A DNA stretch of 64,000 nucleotides. Source: JANQJA01 sp047947185. Lineage in GTDB: Bacteria; Pseudomonadota; Gammaproteobacteria; Pseudomonadales; Azotimanducaceae. Position numbers and translations under genes: made by a program. Position 1 is the stretch's first letter. Every line of letters starts with the position of its first letter. Location: assembly GCA_047947185.1 (NCBI GenBank), contig CP170502.1:2418001-2482000 (forward strand). Direction: 5' to 3'. Below are positions 8,179 to 16,908 of the stretch, one piece after another. The notes below the pieces were generated by a model that saw nothing but the letters and a program-made list of their open reading frames with translations, had not been told where the DNA came from and made no database searches.

Positions 8179-8658
8179 ATGCATCAGGTGCTCCGCCGTT
8201 TTGCCATGTTGTTTCTGCTGGTTGTGCCGGCCGCATCACAGGGGGATTCACTCATGACTGCCAATTCAGGCGCACTGGCCGCCGTTGACGAATACTTTGC
8301 CAGCTTCAATGCACGGGATCCGGCGCGCTTTGCCCAGTCGCTGCATTATCCGCACATGCGCATTGATGGCCGGGCAAAAACCAGCCTGTGGCAACGCTGG
8401 GAAGACTATGCGGCCCAGGTGGATTTTTCGACAATTGCCGCCCGGGGAAACTGGCATCACACGCAATTGGATTCGGCCGAGGTCATACAGGCCGGGCAGG
8501 ACAAGGTCCATGTGCTTGTCCGGTATACCCGGTTTGATCCGGACAACCAGCCCATACTCTCGGAAGAATCACTCTATGTTGTTACGCTGGTGGACAACCG
8601 CTGGGCGATCCAGATGCGATCCAGTTTCCTGGAACAGGCGATGCCAGCCCGTCAGTAA
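8179..8658 (+). CDS. Exported NTF2/SnoaL-like protein
   Basis: 159 residues from ATG 8179, with a purine-rich ribosome site (GGGGGGAGAGCAGG) immediately upstream; an in-frame start at 8104 is unnecessary. The first 22 residues are a signal peptide (FAMLFLLVVPAASQG). The rest matches the NTF2-like cone fold: AALAAVDEYFASFNARD-like first helix, HYPHMRIDGRAKTSLWQRWED, and the closing strands VHVLVRYTRFDPD and LYVVTLVDNRWAIQMRSSF. Such proteins are small-molecule-binding or isomerase-like domains; no function can be given. The PhyH dioxygenase gene begins 70 bases downstream in the same direction, suggesting a two-gene unit. Confidence 0.72.
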   Translation: MHQVLRRFAMLFLLVVPAASQGDSLMTANSGALAAVDEYFASFNARDPARFAQSLHYPHMRIDGRAKTSLWQRWEDYAAQVDFSTIAARGNWHHTQLDSAEVIQAGQDKVHVLVRYTRFDPDNQPILSEESLYVVTLVDNRWAIQMRSSFLEQAMPARQ

Positions 8659-8728
8659 GGGCCTGGCGATGCAGGACAACACAATTCAGTTCAGACGTTG
8701 AACGGACCTGAAAGGGGGTCAGCACATC

Positions 8729-9751
8729 ATGACAAACACAAGGCCAGACAGTTCTGCCACCCTGGGGTGGGTTGGTGTGGACCGGAACGCAACAGCCGTC
8801 AGGGACCTGCGCCAGCACCTTCTGGCAAACAATGGTATCCGGGGGCTTGAGATTCTTGATCCCGACGAGGTTGAACGGGCCACAAGGATCTTCTACCGCG
8901 ACGGGTTTGTTGCCGTACGCAATGCCCTCACACCCGAGCAACTCGACTTCCTGCGCGCGGGCTGCGAGCGGGAAATCCAGGCGATGATGAAGCTGGATGC
9001 CGAACGCCAGGGCAATCGCGGCTCCCACCGCTACTCTTTTGGTGGCGCCAGCAAGACGGGCCACCTGATGCACAATCCTGAATGGGCCATGCTGATTGAC
9101 CTACCCACCGTGACGCCGATCCTGACCGCCATCTTTGGGTCGCCGGACTATATTGCGCGGGGTGGTGGCGGTGACTATTGCCTGCCCGGCGCCATCGAAT
9201 ACCAGCCACTGCACTCCGACATGGGCGAGCGTGTCAGCTATACCACCAGTAATGGCAAACACCTGTCTTTCGGGTCGTTCAAGGATCCACGGGGGCGCAT
9301 GACCTACCGGGACCTGCCCTGCCCCTACATCTGCTGCAACTTCCTGATGGTGGACTTTACACCTGTTAACGGACCCATCCGCCAGATCCCGGGCACGCAG
9401 CACAGCAACGAACCCATTCCCACCCTGGAGGAAGAACCCGAGTGGATGAGGCTTTCAACGGTCTGCCCGGCACCCGCCGGCACCGTGCTGATTCGGGACG
9501 TTCGTGCCTGGCACGGCGGCACACCTAACCTGTCTGATGAGGTGCGCGCCATCCCCAACGCGGAGTTCTATGCCCCCTGGTTTCGCGAACCACTTCGGCG
9601 TTCCATGCCGCGCAGCATTTTCGACCAGTTGTCAGCGCACGGCCAACAGGTTTGCCGCTATATCCTTGCCGAGGACAACAAACCGCTTGAGACCGGGTAT
9701 CGGGAAGATCTTGGCGGTACACCCGGGGTCAGCCGCAGGAAAGGTGGTTGA
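8729..9751 (+). CDS. Phytanoyl-CoA dioxygenase (PhyH) family protein
   Basis: 340 residues. Non-heme iron/2-oxoglutarate oxygenase of the PhyH family. The N-terminal part has IFYRDGFVAVRNALTPEQLD, the standard PhyH opening. The iron site is visible as HSD in QPLHSDMGER and the distal histidine in AWHGGTPNLSDEVR, whose arginine would bind 2-oxoglutarate. The segment GPIRQIPGTQHSNEPIP is the usual loop before the distal histidine. Cytosolic; substrate unknown, and PhyH members act on many hydroxylation targets. It follows the NTF2-like gene, which may bind a related substrate or product. Start chosen at ATG 8729 with an AAAGGGGG stretch upstream. Confidence 0.88.
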   Translation: MTNTRPDSSATLGWVGVDRNATAVRDLRQHLLANNGIRGLEILDPDEVERATRIFYRDGFVAVRNALTPEQLDFLRAGCEREIQAMMKLDAERQGNRGSHRYSFGGASKTGHLMHNPEWAMLIDLPTVTPILTAIFGSPDYIARGGGGDYCLPGAIEYQPLHSDMGERVSYTTSNGKHLSFGSFKDPRGRMTYRDLPCPYICCNFLMVDFTPVNGPIRQIPGTQHSNEPIPTLEEEPEWMRLSTVCPAPAGTVLIRDVRAWHGGTPNLSDEVRAIPNAEFYAPWFREPLRRSMPRSIFDQLSAHGQQVCRYILAEDNKPLETGYREDLGGTPGVSRRKGG

Positions 9752-9894
9752 GCAGCGCCAGGCAACCAGGTACAGACTGTCGCGTCCACCGCCCGATGCG
9801 ATACGGGGGTCGACAGCCCCCGCGGCCCTCGAGTTCATTAACTCCTGCCAGGCTGGATTAAACACGCTGCCTCGCGCTTGCAGGGCAGGCGGCT

Positions 9895-10992
9895 TTACTC
9901 GCCCAATGGCGGGCGCGTGGCCTTTGCCAGGAAACCAGAAATGCGCTCAATCGCGTTTTGCCGCATGTTCATATGAAACAGGCTGTAATCGTAAACATGC
10001 ATGCTGCTCCCGAACATCCGGGACGGGAATGACTCTGAACGCAGTTCTTTCACCGCCAGTTGGCCGTCAATACACATGGCATCTGCAGCACCGGGTTCCA
10101 GTGTCATTTTTGACACGTCCTCATCGGGGCCGGGCGGCCCGTAGCGCGGGTAACCGATCGCACCGAGGTTCAGTTCGTGGCCGGCATAAGTACCGTCGGT
10201 TGTCCATGAAAGTGGGTTAACACACACCAGTTCTTCATTGCCAAACAATCCGCCTTCCACCCCATCCATGGTGTTCCAGCCCAGGGCACAACCTGTCTGC
10301 TGCGCGGTTTCACAAACCGGCACGGAACCCAGCTGATCCCGGGTGATTGAAAAACCGACCAGGTAGGCGGCCACCAGGCGATCCATCAGCGCGGTATCAG
10401 CCACTTTTTCGCGCAGCAACCGGGTCGCATGATCGGTGCCCTGGGAGTGCCCGGCCAGGATAAACGGTTCGTCCGGGCCGATGCGGGTCAGGAAGTTATC
10501 AAACGCGGCGCTGACGTCCGAGTAGGCCAGGTCCAGCGCCTGCTTCCCGTTACCACTCTGATCCATGAACGCATAGAAGGTCGCCTGCCGGTAACGTGGC
10601 GCATAGATATCGCAACAACTGTTAAAAACGCTGGCCTGGTGGCGCAGGATTCGCTCGTCCACCGTCCAGTTGGCGATTCGATCGTCAAGCGGCTGATTCC
10701 AGCCGGCTTTGCTCATGTACGAGGTGGGATGTACAAAAAACACTGCCACGCCCATTGGCTCACGCGTTACGCCTTCTGGCATCTGGTCCGCAGGATCATA
10801 AATGGCGGGTAGCGAAGCCCAGTTTGCATCACTGGTATAGTCCGGCCCGGCCGGTGCACGATCCGCGCTGAAATCCTCTTCCGGCGCAATTTGCGAGCCC
10901 ATGTACAGCATCATCAAGGGCGTACGAAACACAAATGCCAGCACTATCAGCACAAGCAGGAGGCCACTGACACCCAACAGCACTTTTTTCAT
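9895..10992 (-). CDS. DUF3089-type alpha/beta hydrolase, membrane anchored
   Basis: 365 residues from ATG 10992, with AAGAGGG eight bases upstream (a TTG at 10995 is also in frame). A single N-terminal hydrophobic segment (VSGLLLVLIVLAFVF) anchors or exports the protein. The DUF3089 hydrolase body follows: FFVHPTSYMSKAGWNQPLDD, the nucleophile elbow LAGHSQGTDHATRLL with serine near residue 190, and the C-terminal HVYDYSLFHMNMRQNAIERI, where the histidine may be catalytic. Substrate unknown; esterase or lipase-like activity is the family expectation. It is a single gene, divergent from the alcohol dehydrogenase. Confidence 0.82.
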   Translation of the reverse strand: MKKVLLGVSGLLLVLIVLAFVFRTPLMMLYMGSQIAPEEDFSADRAPAGPDYTSDANWASLPAIYDPADQMPEGVTREPMGVAVFFVHPTSYMSKAGWNQPLDDRIANWTVDERILRHQASVFNSCCDIYAPRYRQATFYAFMDQSGNGKQALDLAYSDVSAAFDNFLTRIGPDEPFILAGHSQGTDHATRLLREKVADTALMDRLVAAYLVGFSITRDQLGSVPVCETAQQTGCALGWNTMDGVEGGLFGNEELVCVNPLSWTTDGTYAGHELNLGAIGYPRYGPPGPDEDVSKMTLEPGAADAMCIDGQLAVKELRSESFPSRMFGSSMHVYDYSLFHMNMRQNAIERISGFLAKATRPPLGE

Positions 10993-11146
10993 CAACCGAA
11001 CCCTCTTGGCGACATCAAGTCAACCTCATACCCACTGATGGGTGAAGCGTTACGGGAAAGTATACGCATAACCGGCATACATTTACCGCTTTCAGAATTT
11101 GATGGTAAGGTTTTTGGTGCTGGTGTCTGCTGCAGGAGAAATTCCC

Positions 11147-12178
11147 ATGAAAGCCATGCTGCTGGAAAAAACCTGTGATCTCATGGCGGTGACGGAACCC
11201 CTGCGACTCGCTGACGTCGAGCGACCAGAACCGCTGTCAGGCGAGGTTCGAATACGCGTCAATGTCTGTGCCGTATGCCACACCGAGCTTGACGAGATTG
11301 AGGGCAGGACACCACCACCGGTTTTCCCCGTTATTCCCGGTCACCAGGTTGTCGGCACCATTGATGCGCTCGGGGCCGGTGTCACGACCCACGCGGTTGG
11401 GGACCGGGTTGGCGTTGGTTGGATATTCTCCGCCTGCGGTGAGTGCGAACAGTGCCAGCGCGGGAACGAAAACCTGTGTGCCGAATTCCAGGCAACCGGG
11501 CGCGATCGCCATGGTGGTTATGGTGAGTACATGTGCGCACCGGCGGGATTTGCCATTCCAGTACCCGATGCCCTCCCGGATATTGCCGCTGCGCCGCTAT
11601 TCTGCGCGGGCGCCATCGGCTATCGGTCACTGCGACTTACCGGCCTCACCAACGGTGAACCCCTGGGGCTTACCGGTTTTGGCGCCTCGGCCCACCTGGT
11701 TCTGAAACTGGCACAACGGCAGTTTCCCGATTCAGCGGTGTTCGTGTTCGCACGCAGTGCCCACGAGCAGGCTTTCGCGCGCGAACTGGGTGCCAGTTGG
11801 GCGGGAGGCACTGATGACCGGCCGCCCGCACAACCCGGCGCCATCATAGATACAACCCCTGCATGGCAACCGATTCTGGCTGCGCTGAAATGCCTGGCGC
11901 CGGGTGGTCGACTGGTTATCAACGCCATCCGCAAGGAAAGCAAGGACCAGCACCTGCTCTCGAACCTGAGCTACCCGGAACACCTGTGGATGGAAAAGGA
12001 GATCAAGTCCGTGGCCAACGTGACCCGGCGTGATATTGCAGAATTTCTTGCGCTGGCGGCCGAACTTGATTTGAAGCCCCAGACCCAGACCTATGCCCTG
12101 GCGGAAGCCAACCAGGCAATCCTTGAGGTCAAGCGCGGCGACATCCAGGGGGCCAAGGTCTTGCAGGTGGCCGACTAA
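11147..12178 (+). CDS. Zinc-dependent alcohol dehydrogenase family protein
   Basis: 343 residues from ATG 11147, with GCAGGAGAA just upstream; an upstream in-frame start at 11099 is unlikely. Zinc medium-chain dehydrogenase: catalytic zinc ligands in VCAVCHTELD and PVIPGHQVVG, structural zinc ligands in CGECEQCQRGNENLC, and the NAD(P) fold beginning LGLTGFGASAHLVL. The layout resembles the zinc-binding alcohol dehydrogenases annotated near AdhP-like or AdhT-like proteins. It should interconvert an alcohol and aldehyde in the cytosol; the substrate is not evident. Single transcription unit, divergent from the DUF3089 gene. Confidence 0.87.
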   Translation: MKAMLLEKTCDLMAVTEPLRLADVERPEPLSGEVRIRVNVCAVCHTELDEIEGRTPPPVFPVIPGHQVVGTIDALGAGVTTHAVGDRVGVGWIFSACGECEQCQRGNENLCAEFQATGRDRHGGYGEYMCAPAGFAIPVPDALPDIAAAPLFCAGAIGYRSLRLTGLTNGEPLGLTGFGASAHLVLKLAQRQFPDSAVFVFARSAHEQAFARELGASWAGGTDDRPPAQPGAIIDTTPAWQPILAALKCLAPGGRLVINAIRKESKDQHLLSNLSYPEHLWMEKEIKSVANVTRRDIAEFLALAAELDLKPQTQTYALAEANQAILEVKRGDIQGAKVLQVAD

Positions 12179-12285
12179 CAGAAGGCCGGTATCTCGCACC
12201 GGTTACACCCTTCGCTTCGGGTCGACTTCATGCGCGCACCGTGGAGGAAGCCGGCGCAATGGCACCGGCCCCCCTACCCATTTCA

Positions 12286-12864
12286 TCAGGCGCGAATTGA
12301 GCTGTAGATTTCCGAGAAGGTTGTTGCCCGCTCGTCAATCGTCACGGCCTGGTGCAGTTTGCGCGCGATATCCGTGGTCGACACGATACCGCACAACCGC
12401 TGATTGGCCCCGTCAACCACCAGCAGATGCTCTTCGCCAAACTGTTTCATGGTGCGCAGCAGGTCACCAATTCGGGCATGCTCAAACTCCTTCAGTTCTA
12501 TGCCCTGCAGTGAATCCTTGTGCACCATGACAGAGGCAATGGTGAGGTCATCCCGTTTCAGGCCAGTTGCTTCGATGGCCCTGATCACCTTGGAAGACAT
12601 CAGGTCAGCCAGACTGACCACACCCCGCAGGCGCTCTTTGCTGTCAATGACCAGTTTGCGGCGCACATGCTCACGCTGCATCATTTCGATGGCCTGGTTC
12701 ACCGGGGTGGATTCTTCCAGCATAAACGGTGGCTCCAGGGTGAAGTCAGTAAAAACTTCGCGCGCACTGCTGTTCAGGCTGACTTCCCGATCGTCGGTCA
12801 AAGGCCGCTGGATTTCTTCAACCTGGCCCAAACCTACTGTTTTCAGGGTATTAAATTCGTTCAT
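12286..12864 (-). CDS. CBS-domain pair protein
   Basis: 192 residues from ATG 12864, with AAGGAGAG nine bases upstream. Two CBS motifs in tandem: the first around FMLEESTPVNQAIEMMQREH to GVVSLADLMSS, the second around IASVMVHKDSLQGI to LCGIVSTTDIARKL. The pair forms one Bateman module that usually senses adenylates or other nucleotides. No fused catalytic domain is present, so it probably acts as a stand-alone regulatory subunit. Cytosolic. The N-terminal 45 residues are a linker without recognised motif. No neighbouring partner is obvious. Confidence 0.85.
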   Translation of the reverse strand: MNEFNTLKTVGLGQVEEIQRPLTDDREVSLNSSAREVFTDFTLEPPFMLEESTPVNQAIEMMQREHVRRKLVIDSKERLRGVVSLADLMSSKVIRAIEATGLKRDDLTIASVMVHKDSLQGIELKEFEHARIGDLLRTMKQFGEEHLLVVDGANQRLCGIVSTTDIARKLHQAVTIDERATTFSEIYSSIRA

Positions 12865-12939
12865 CTTGTCACTCTCCTTGCCGCTGGCCCGGGCATCTGC
12901 GCCAGGTCACCGGTCATCGCAAAAATTGGATGTGTTGTT

Positions 12940-13245
12940 TCAGTGGGAGAGTTGAGGTGGGCCTCGTGTCAGTCTTGGACCAGCAAGCAGATGGGCCGGC
13001 GCCTGGGCAGGTTTGGGCGGGCAGGCGACACTGCCGTTGGCCCAGCCATCCCGGTAACTTTCAGGGATTGTGCTGGCGGGGAAATCATCGCTGCCGGCAG
13101 GTGGGTCTGAATCAACATCAACGTCCTGTACCGAGGGCAGGAGCGAAACAGGTGAAGCGAACGCCAACTGAATGGAACCGATGGCAAGGTATGCGACCAG
13201 CAGCGTTTGGATGGCAGCGCGAGTGTATGCGACTGGTATGCTCAT
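12940..13245 (-). CDS. Small exported hypothetical protein
   Basis: 101 residues from ATG 13245, chosen because a signal peptide follows (IQTLLVAYLAIGSIQLAFAS). The mature region is acidic and proline-rich (DVDVDSDPPAGSDDFPAS) with one conserved-looking ESYRDGWANGSVACPP segment. No family recognised. Longer in-frame ORFs start at 13416 but their extra N-terminal residues look non-coding and overlap the neighbouring gene. Moderate confidence that it is expressed. Confidence 0.45.
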   Translation of the reverse strand: MSIPVAYTRAAIQTLLVAYLAIGSIQLAFASPVSLLPSVQDVDVDSDPPAGSDDFPASTIPESYRDGWANGSVACPPKPAQAPAHLLAGPRLTRGPPQLSH

Positions 13246-13345
13246 TGGACCCCCGGTTCGCCTGGAACCGCTGGACGAGACACTGATTATAGGACCTTTT
13301 ATCTGGGGTGCTACGGGTTTTTCAAGCCTGAGCTTTTTTATCAGT

Positions 13346-13639
13346 TCAGTGATCGCTCGCACGAACCTCTGTTTCCTGGCTGAGAATCTCCTGTGTGATG
13401 CGTGCGCGATCATCATCTGTCAAGGCGGCAAGTGCCCGGATGAGTGATACCGGCGCCGACACCAGTCGCAGTTCTTCGATCCAGGAGTTGATGAGCGACT
13501 GGCGCTGGAAGGTGGGCTGTTCAAGGATCAGCAACAAGTGCTGGCGGATCTGGGGATCTTCCTGCGCAACCCTGACCAGGTCGACAAGATCGTCCTCCGC
13601 CGTTGTAAATCCAAACCACTTTCTAAGTCGGGCAAGCAT
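13346..13639 (-). CDS. Small hypothetical helical protein
   Basis: 97 residues from ATG 13639. The sequence reads as a compact helical cytoplasmic protein: MLARLRKWFGFTTAEDDLVD, QIRQHLLLILEQPTFQRQSL and a C-terminal AALTDDDRARITQEILSQE. No motif assigns it. It is the last gene before the 104-bp repeat array, whose first unit begins 60 bases beyond its start codon, so its promoter must sit in that gap or within the repeats. Confidence 0.55.
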   Translation of the reverse strand: MLARLRKWFGFTTAEDDLVDLVRVAQEDPQIRQHLLLILEQPTFQRQSLINSWIEELRLVSAPVSLIRALAALTDDDRARITQEILSQETEVRASDH

Positions 13640-13883
13640 GGAGGCATTCTAAGCCCATCCAGAGTTGCTGACACACTGATTCGATGACTGACCCCGCCAG
13701 AGGTTTCTCCACTACGCGGCTGCGCCGCTTCGGTCGAAACGACAAATCCGTGTCATCTCGACCGAAGGCCCGCAAGGGCCGAAGTGGAGAGACCCCCAGG
13801 CCAGAGGTTTCTCCACTACGCGGCTGCGCCGCTTCGGTCGAAACGACAAATCCGTGTCATCTCGTATATGGACTCCCCCCTGT

Positions 13884-14089
13884 CTGCAAGCAGGTTTTTG
13901 CCATCATAAGGAAGATGAAGAACGCGAACGTATATGCGGTCTCTTGAGTGAGGGAAGCTATCCCCCTGACCCGGTTGTATATCGCGCACCTCCTGTCCTC
14001 AGCGACCGGGCGGATGTTGCTTCCGTCGAGATGATCAGGTTGCCAGGAGGTTGGGCTTCGTTCCATTGATGACAAGGCTCTTCTTGCAG
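13884..14089 (-). ncRNA. Candidate bridge RNA / seekRNA of IS copy 1
   Basis: Read on the minus strand downstream of the transposase. Hairpin 1 (14050 down to 13989) has stem CCTCCTG/CAGGAGG. Its internal loop carries TCATCTCGAC (14034-14025) on one side and CCGGTCG (14009-14003) on the other, above a small stem CGGA/TCCG. These match the two sides of the insertion site TCATCTCG^ACCGG. Hairpin 2 (13986 to 13923) has stem CGCGA/TCGCG and displays ATACA and CATATA, short matches to the right (CATACATTG) and left (TATATGGACT) ends of the element. CTGCAAG/CTTGCAG (13884-13890, 14083-14089) may close the whole RNA. Borders are approximate. Confidence 0.7.
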
Positions 14090-14121
14090 GTAAAAGGTTG
14101 CTGATTGGTTGCGTTATTCGG

Positions 14122-15144
14122 TTAAGCGGCGGCGTACTCTTCGCCGCGTGATAACATGGCCCAGGCAGTTCTGACCGTCTTGTTGACCAGGGCTACCGCC
14201 GCAATATTTTCGCCGCGCCGGGCGATGAGATCGCGTAACCAGATCGCTTTGTCGTTGGTGGGCGGCATCTTCTTATGGACGACTGACTTTGCGCCCTGTA
14301 AGAGCGTGGCTCTCGCCTCTTTGTCGACACCTCGTTTACGGATGTGACCAAGATTCACCACGCCGCCGGTACTGTATTGCTGTGGTGTCACGCCAACCAG
14401 AGCCGCGGCTTGCTTACCATTTTTGAACGCGGAGCCATCGCCGATGCGGGTGTAAAGCAGGATGGCACACACCGGGCCAACGCCCTCAAGCTGCAGCAGG
14501 CGCCGGCAGGGTTCGCACTGTTTGGCGACCTGCTGGAGTTCTTGATCCAGCTCCTTCACTTCCCTGGCAGTCTCGAGGAACGACACGTAGAGCCGATGCA
14601 GCAATGACCTGACCAGATCCGGCAGGTCATTCTCAGCGTCCGCGAGGATCGGCATCAGCTCGCGCTGCAGGGCTGCATAGCTCTTCGGGATGCGAATGCC
14701 AAATTCGAGTAGATGCATGCGGATCTCATTCGACCGTTGGCGCTTGAGATCCACGTATTGACCCCGTACCCGCAGCAGTGTCTGCAGTGCCAGCAGTTCA
14801 GGCGACTTCTTCACCGCTTCTTTGCGGTCCGGTCGCTTGGCTGCCTCCCGGATCGCCCGGGTATCGGTCGCGTCCGTCTTGTGTCCCTGGCGATAGGGCG
14901 TAACGTGTTGAGGTGGCAACAGAATGACCTCGTGGCCACAGGCTTCGGCCAGCCAGCACCAGTGATGAGCACTGCCACAGGCTTCCATCGCGACGGTAGA
15001 CGGTGGTTGCCGAGTGATAAACTTCTTTAGTGCCGCCACGTTCATCTTTCTGGAGCTGATGATTTTGTGTTTGGCGAGATCTTCTACTTCAACGTGGATA
15101 GAAGACTTTGCAAGATCGAGAGCAATTAGATTACGCTTGGCCAT
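14122..15144 (-). CDS. IS110/IS1111-type DEDD transposase, copy 1
   Basis: 340 residues from ATG 15144, preceded by AAAGAGGAG seven bases upstream; an in-frame ATG at 15210 lies inside the terminal repeat and is unlikely. N-terminal DEDD/RuvC-like domain: LIALDLAKSS (first Asp), VAMEACGSAHHW (Glu), and KTDATDTRAI (paired Asp). Central coiled segment around LKRQRSNEIRMHL. C-terminal domain with VGPVCAILL and the serine motif PQQYSTGGVVNLGHIRKRG, the conserved serine being part of the catalytic site in this family. The enzyme moves the element through a circular intermediate, with target choice by the bridge RNA. Length is normal for the group; no frameshift, so it looks functional. Confidence 0.95.
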   Translation of the reverse strand: MAKRNLIALDLAKSSIHVEVEDLAKHKIISSRKMNVAALKKFITRQPPSTVAMEACGSAHHWCWLAEACGHEVILLPPQHVTPYRQGHKTDATDTRAIREAAKRPDRKEAVKKSPELLALQTLLRVRGQYVDLKRQRSNEIRMHLLEFGIRIPKSYAALQRELMPILADAENDLPDLVRSLLHRLYVSFLETAREVKELDQELQQVAKQCEPCRRLLQLEGVGPVCAILLYTRIGDGSAFKNGKQAAALVGVTPQQYSTGGVVNLGHIRKRGVDKEARATLLQGAKSVVHKKMPPTNDKAIWLRDLIARRGENIAAVALVNKTVRTAWAMLSRGEEYAAA

Positions 15145-15647
15145 GTATGGACTCCTCTTTGGTTTGGTTACCTCCATTCTCTGAAAAGAGAGTGGGGGGA
15201 GTCCATACATTGACCGGAGGCCCGCAAGGGCCGAAGTGGAGAGATCCCCAGGCCAGAGGTTTCTCCGCTACGCGGCTGCGCCGCTTCGGTCGAAACGACA
15301 AATCCGTGTCATCTCGACCGAAGGCCCGCAAGGGCCGAAGTGGAGAGACCCCCAGGCCAGAGGTTTCTCCACTACGCGGCTGCGCCGCTTCGGTCGAAAC
15401 GACAAATCCGTGTCATCTCGACCGGAGGCCCGCAAGGGCCGAAGTGGAGAGATCCCCAGGCCAGAGGTTTCTCCACTACGCGGCTGCGCCGCTTCGGTCG
15501 AAACGACAAATCCGTGTCATCTCGACCGAAGGCCCGCAAGGGCCGAAGTGGAGAGATCTCCAGGTCAGAGGTTTCTCCACTACGCGGCTGCGCCGCTTCG
15601 GTCGAAACGACAAATCCGTGTCATCTCGTATATGGACTCCCCCCTGT

Positions 15648-15853
15648 CTGCAAGCAGGTTTTTGCCATCATAAGGAAGATGAAGAACGCGAACGTATATG
15701 CGGTCTCTTGAGTGAGGGAAGCTATCCCCCTGACCCGGTTGTATATCGCGCACCTCCTGTCCTCAGCGACCGGGCGGATGTTGCTTCCGTCGAGATGATC
15801 AGGTTGCCAGGAGGTTGGGCTTCGTTCCATTGATGACAAGGCTCTTCTTGCAG
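15648..15853 (-). ncRNA. Candidate bridge RNA / seekRNA of IS copy 2
   Basis: Same sequence and folding as the copy 1 candidate: target-type hairpin at 15814-15753 and donor-type hairpin at 15750-15687. It lies between the transposase stop and the left end of the element, the place where IS1111-group elements are known to encode their guide RNA. Confidence 0.7.
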
Positions 15854-15885
15854 GTAAAAGGTTGCTGATTGGTTGCGTTATTCGG

Positions 15886-16908
15886 TTAAGCGGCGGCGTA
15901 CTCTTCGCCGCGTGATAACATGGCCCAGGCAGTTCTGACCGTCTTGTTGACCAGGGCTACCGCCGCAATATTTTCGCCGCGCCGGGCGATGAGATCGCGT
16001 AACCAGATCGCTTTGTCGTTGGTGGGCGGCATCTTCTTATGGACGACTGACTTTGCGCCCTGTAAGAGCGTGGCTCTCGCCTCTTTGTCGACACCTCGTT
16101 TACGGATGTGACCAAGATTCACCACGCCGCCGGTACTGTATTGCTGTGGTGTCACGCCAACCAGAGCCGCGGCTTGCTTACCATTTTTGAACGCGGAGCC
16201 ATCGCCGATGCGGGTGTAAAGCAGGATGGCACACACCGGGCCAACGCCCTCAAGCTGCAGCAGGCGCCGGCAGGGTTCGCACTGTTTGGCGACCTGCTGG
16301 AGTTCTTGATCCAGCTCCTTCACTTCCCTGGCAGTCTCGAGGAACGACACGTAGAGCCGATGCAGCAATGACCTGACCAGATCCGGCAGGTCATTCTCAG
16401 CGTCCGCGAGGATCGGCATCAGCTCGCGCTGCAGGGCTGCATAGCTCTTCGGGATGCGAATGCCAAATTCGAGTAGATGCATGCGGATCTCATTCGACCG
16501 TTGGCGCTTGAGATCCACGTATTGACCCCGTACCCGCAGCAGTGTCTGCAGTGCCAGCAGTTCAGGCGACTTCTTCACCGCTTCTTTGCGGTCCGGTCGC
16601 TTGGCTGCCTCCCGGATCGCCCGGGTATCGGTCGCGTCCGTCTTGTGTCCCTGGCGATAGGGCGTAACGTGTTGAGGTGGCAACAGAATGACCTCGTGGC
16701 CACAGGCTTCGGCCAGCCAGCACCAGTGATGAGCACTGCCACAGGCTTCCATCGCGACGGTAGACGGTGGTTGCCGAGTGATAAACTTCTTTAGTGCCGC
16801 CACGTTCATCTTTCTGGAGCTGATGATTTTGTGTTTGGCGAGATCTTCTACTTCAACGTGGATAGAAGACTTTGCAAGATCGAGAGCAATTAGATTACGC
16901 TTGGCCAT
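15886..16908 (-). CDS. IS110/IS1111-type DEDD transposase, copy 2
   Basis: 340 residues, identical in amino-acid sequence to the copy 1 transposase, with the same ribosome site before ATG 16908. All DEDD residues and the C-terminal serine motif are present and there are no stops, so both copies appear intact. The identity of the two copies implies recent transposition or recent duplication. Confidence 0.95.
   Translation of the reverse strand: MAKRNLIALDLAKSSIHVEVEDLAKHKIISSRKMNVAALKKFITRQPPSTVAMEACGSAHHWCWLAEACGHEVILLPPQHVTPYRQGHKTDATDTRAIREAAKRPDRKEAVKKSPELLALQTLLRVRGQYVDLKRQRSNEIRMHLLEFGIRIPKSYAALQRELMPILADAENDLPDLVRSLLHRLYVSFLETAREVKELDQELQQVAKQCEPCRRLLQLEGVGPVCAILLYTRIGDGSAFKNGKQAAALVGVTPQQYSTGGVVNLGHIRKRGVDKEARATLLQGAKSVVHKKMPPTNDKAIWLRDLIARRGENIAAVALVNKTVRTAWAMLSRGEEYAAA

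Larger units (their letters stand above)
13865..15212 (-). mobile_element. IS110-family (IS1111-type) insertion sequence, copy 1
   Basis: 1348 bases. The ends carry subterminal inverted repeats: TATATGGACTCCCCCC at the left and the complement of TGTATGGACTCCCCCC at the right. The host repeat unit is split 62 + 42 bases around it, which sums to exactly 104, so the borders are fixed to the base and no net target duplication or loss occurred. It holds one DEDD transposase gene on the minus strand and about 257 non-coding bases after it. Identical at protein level to copy 2, with every feature offset by 1764 bases (the element plus four repeat units). Confidence 0.95.

Noticed and set aside
13865..15212. 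Target site duplication flanking the IS elements
   Set aside because: The repeat period closes exactly at 104 bases once each element is removed, so there is no net duplication, in line with IS1111-type insertion.
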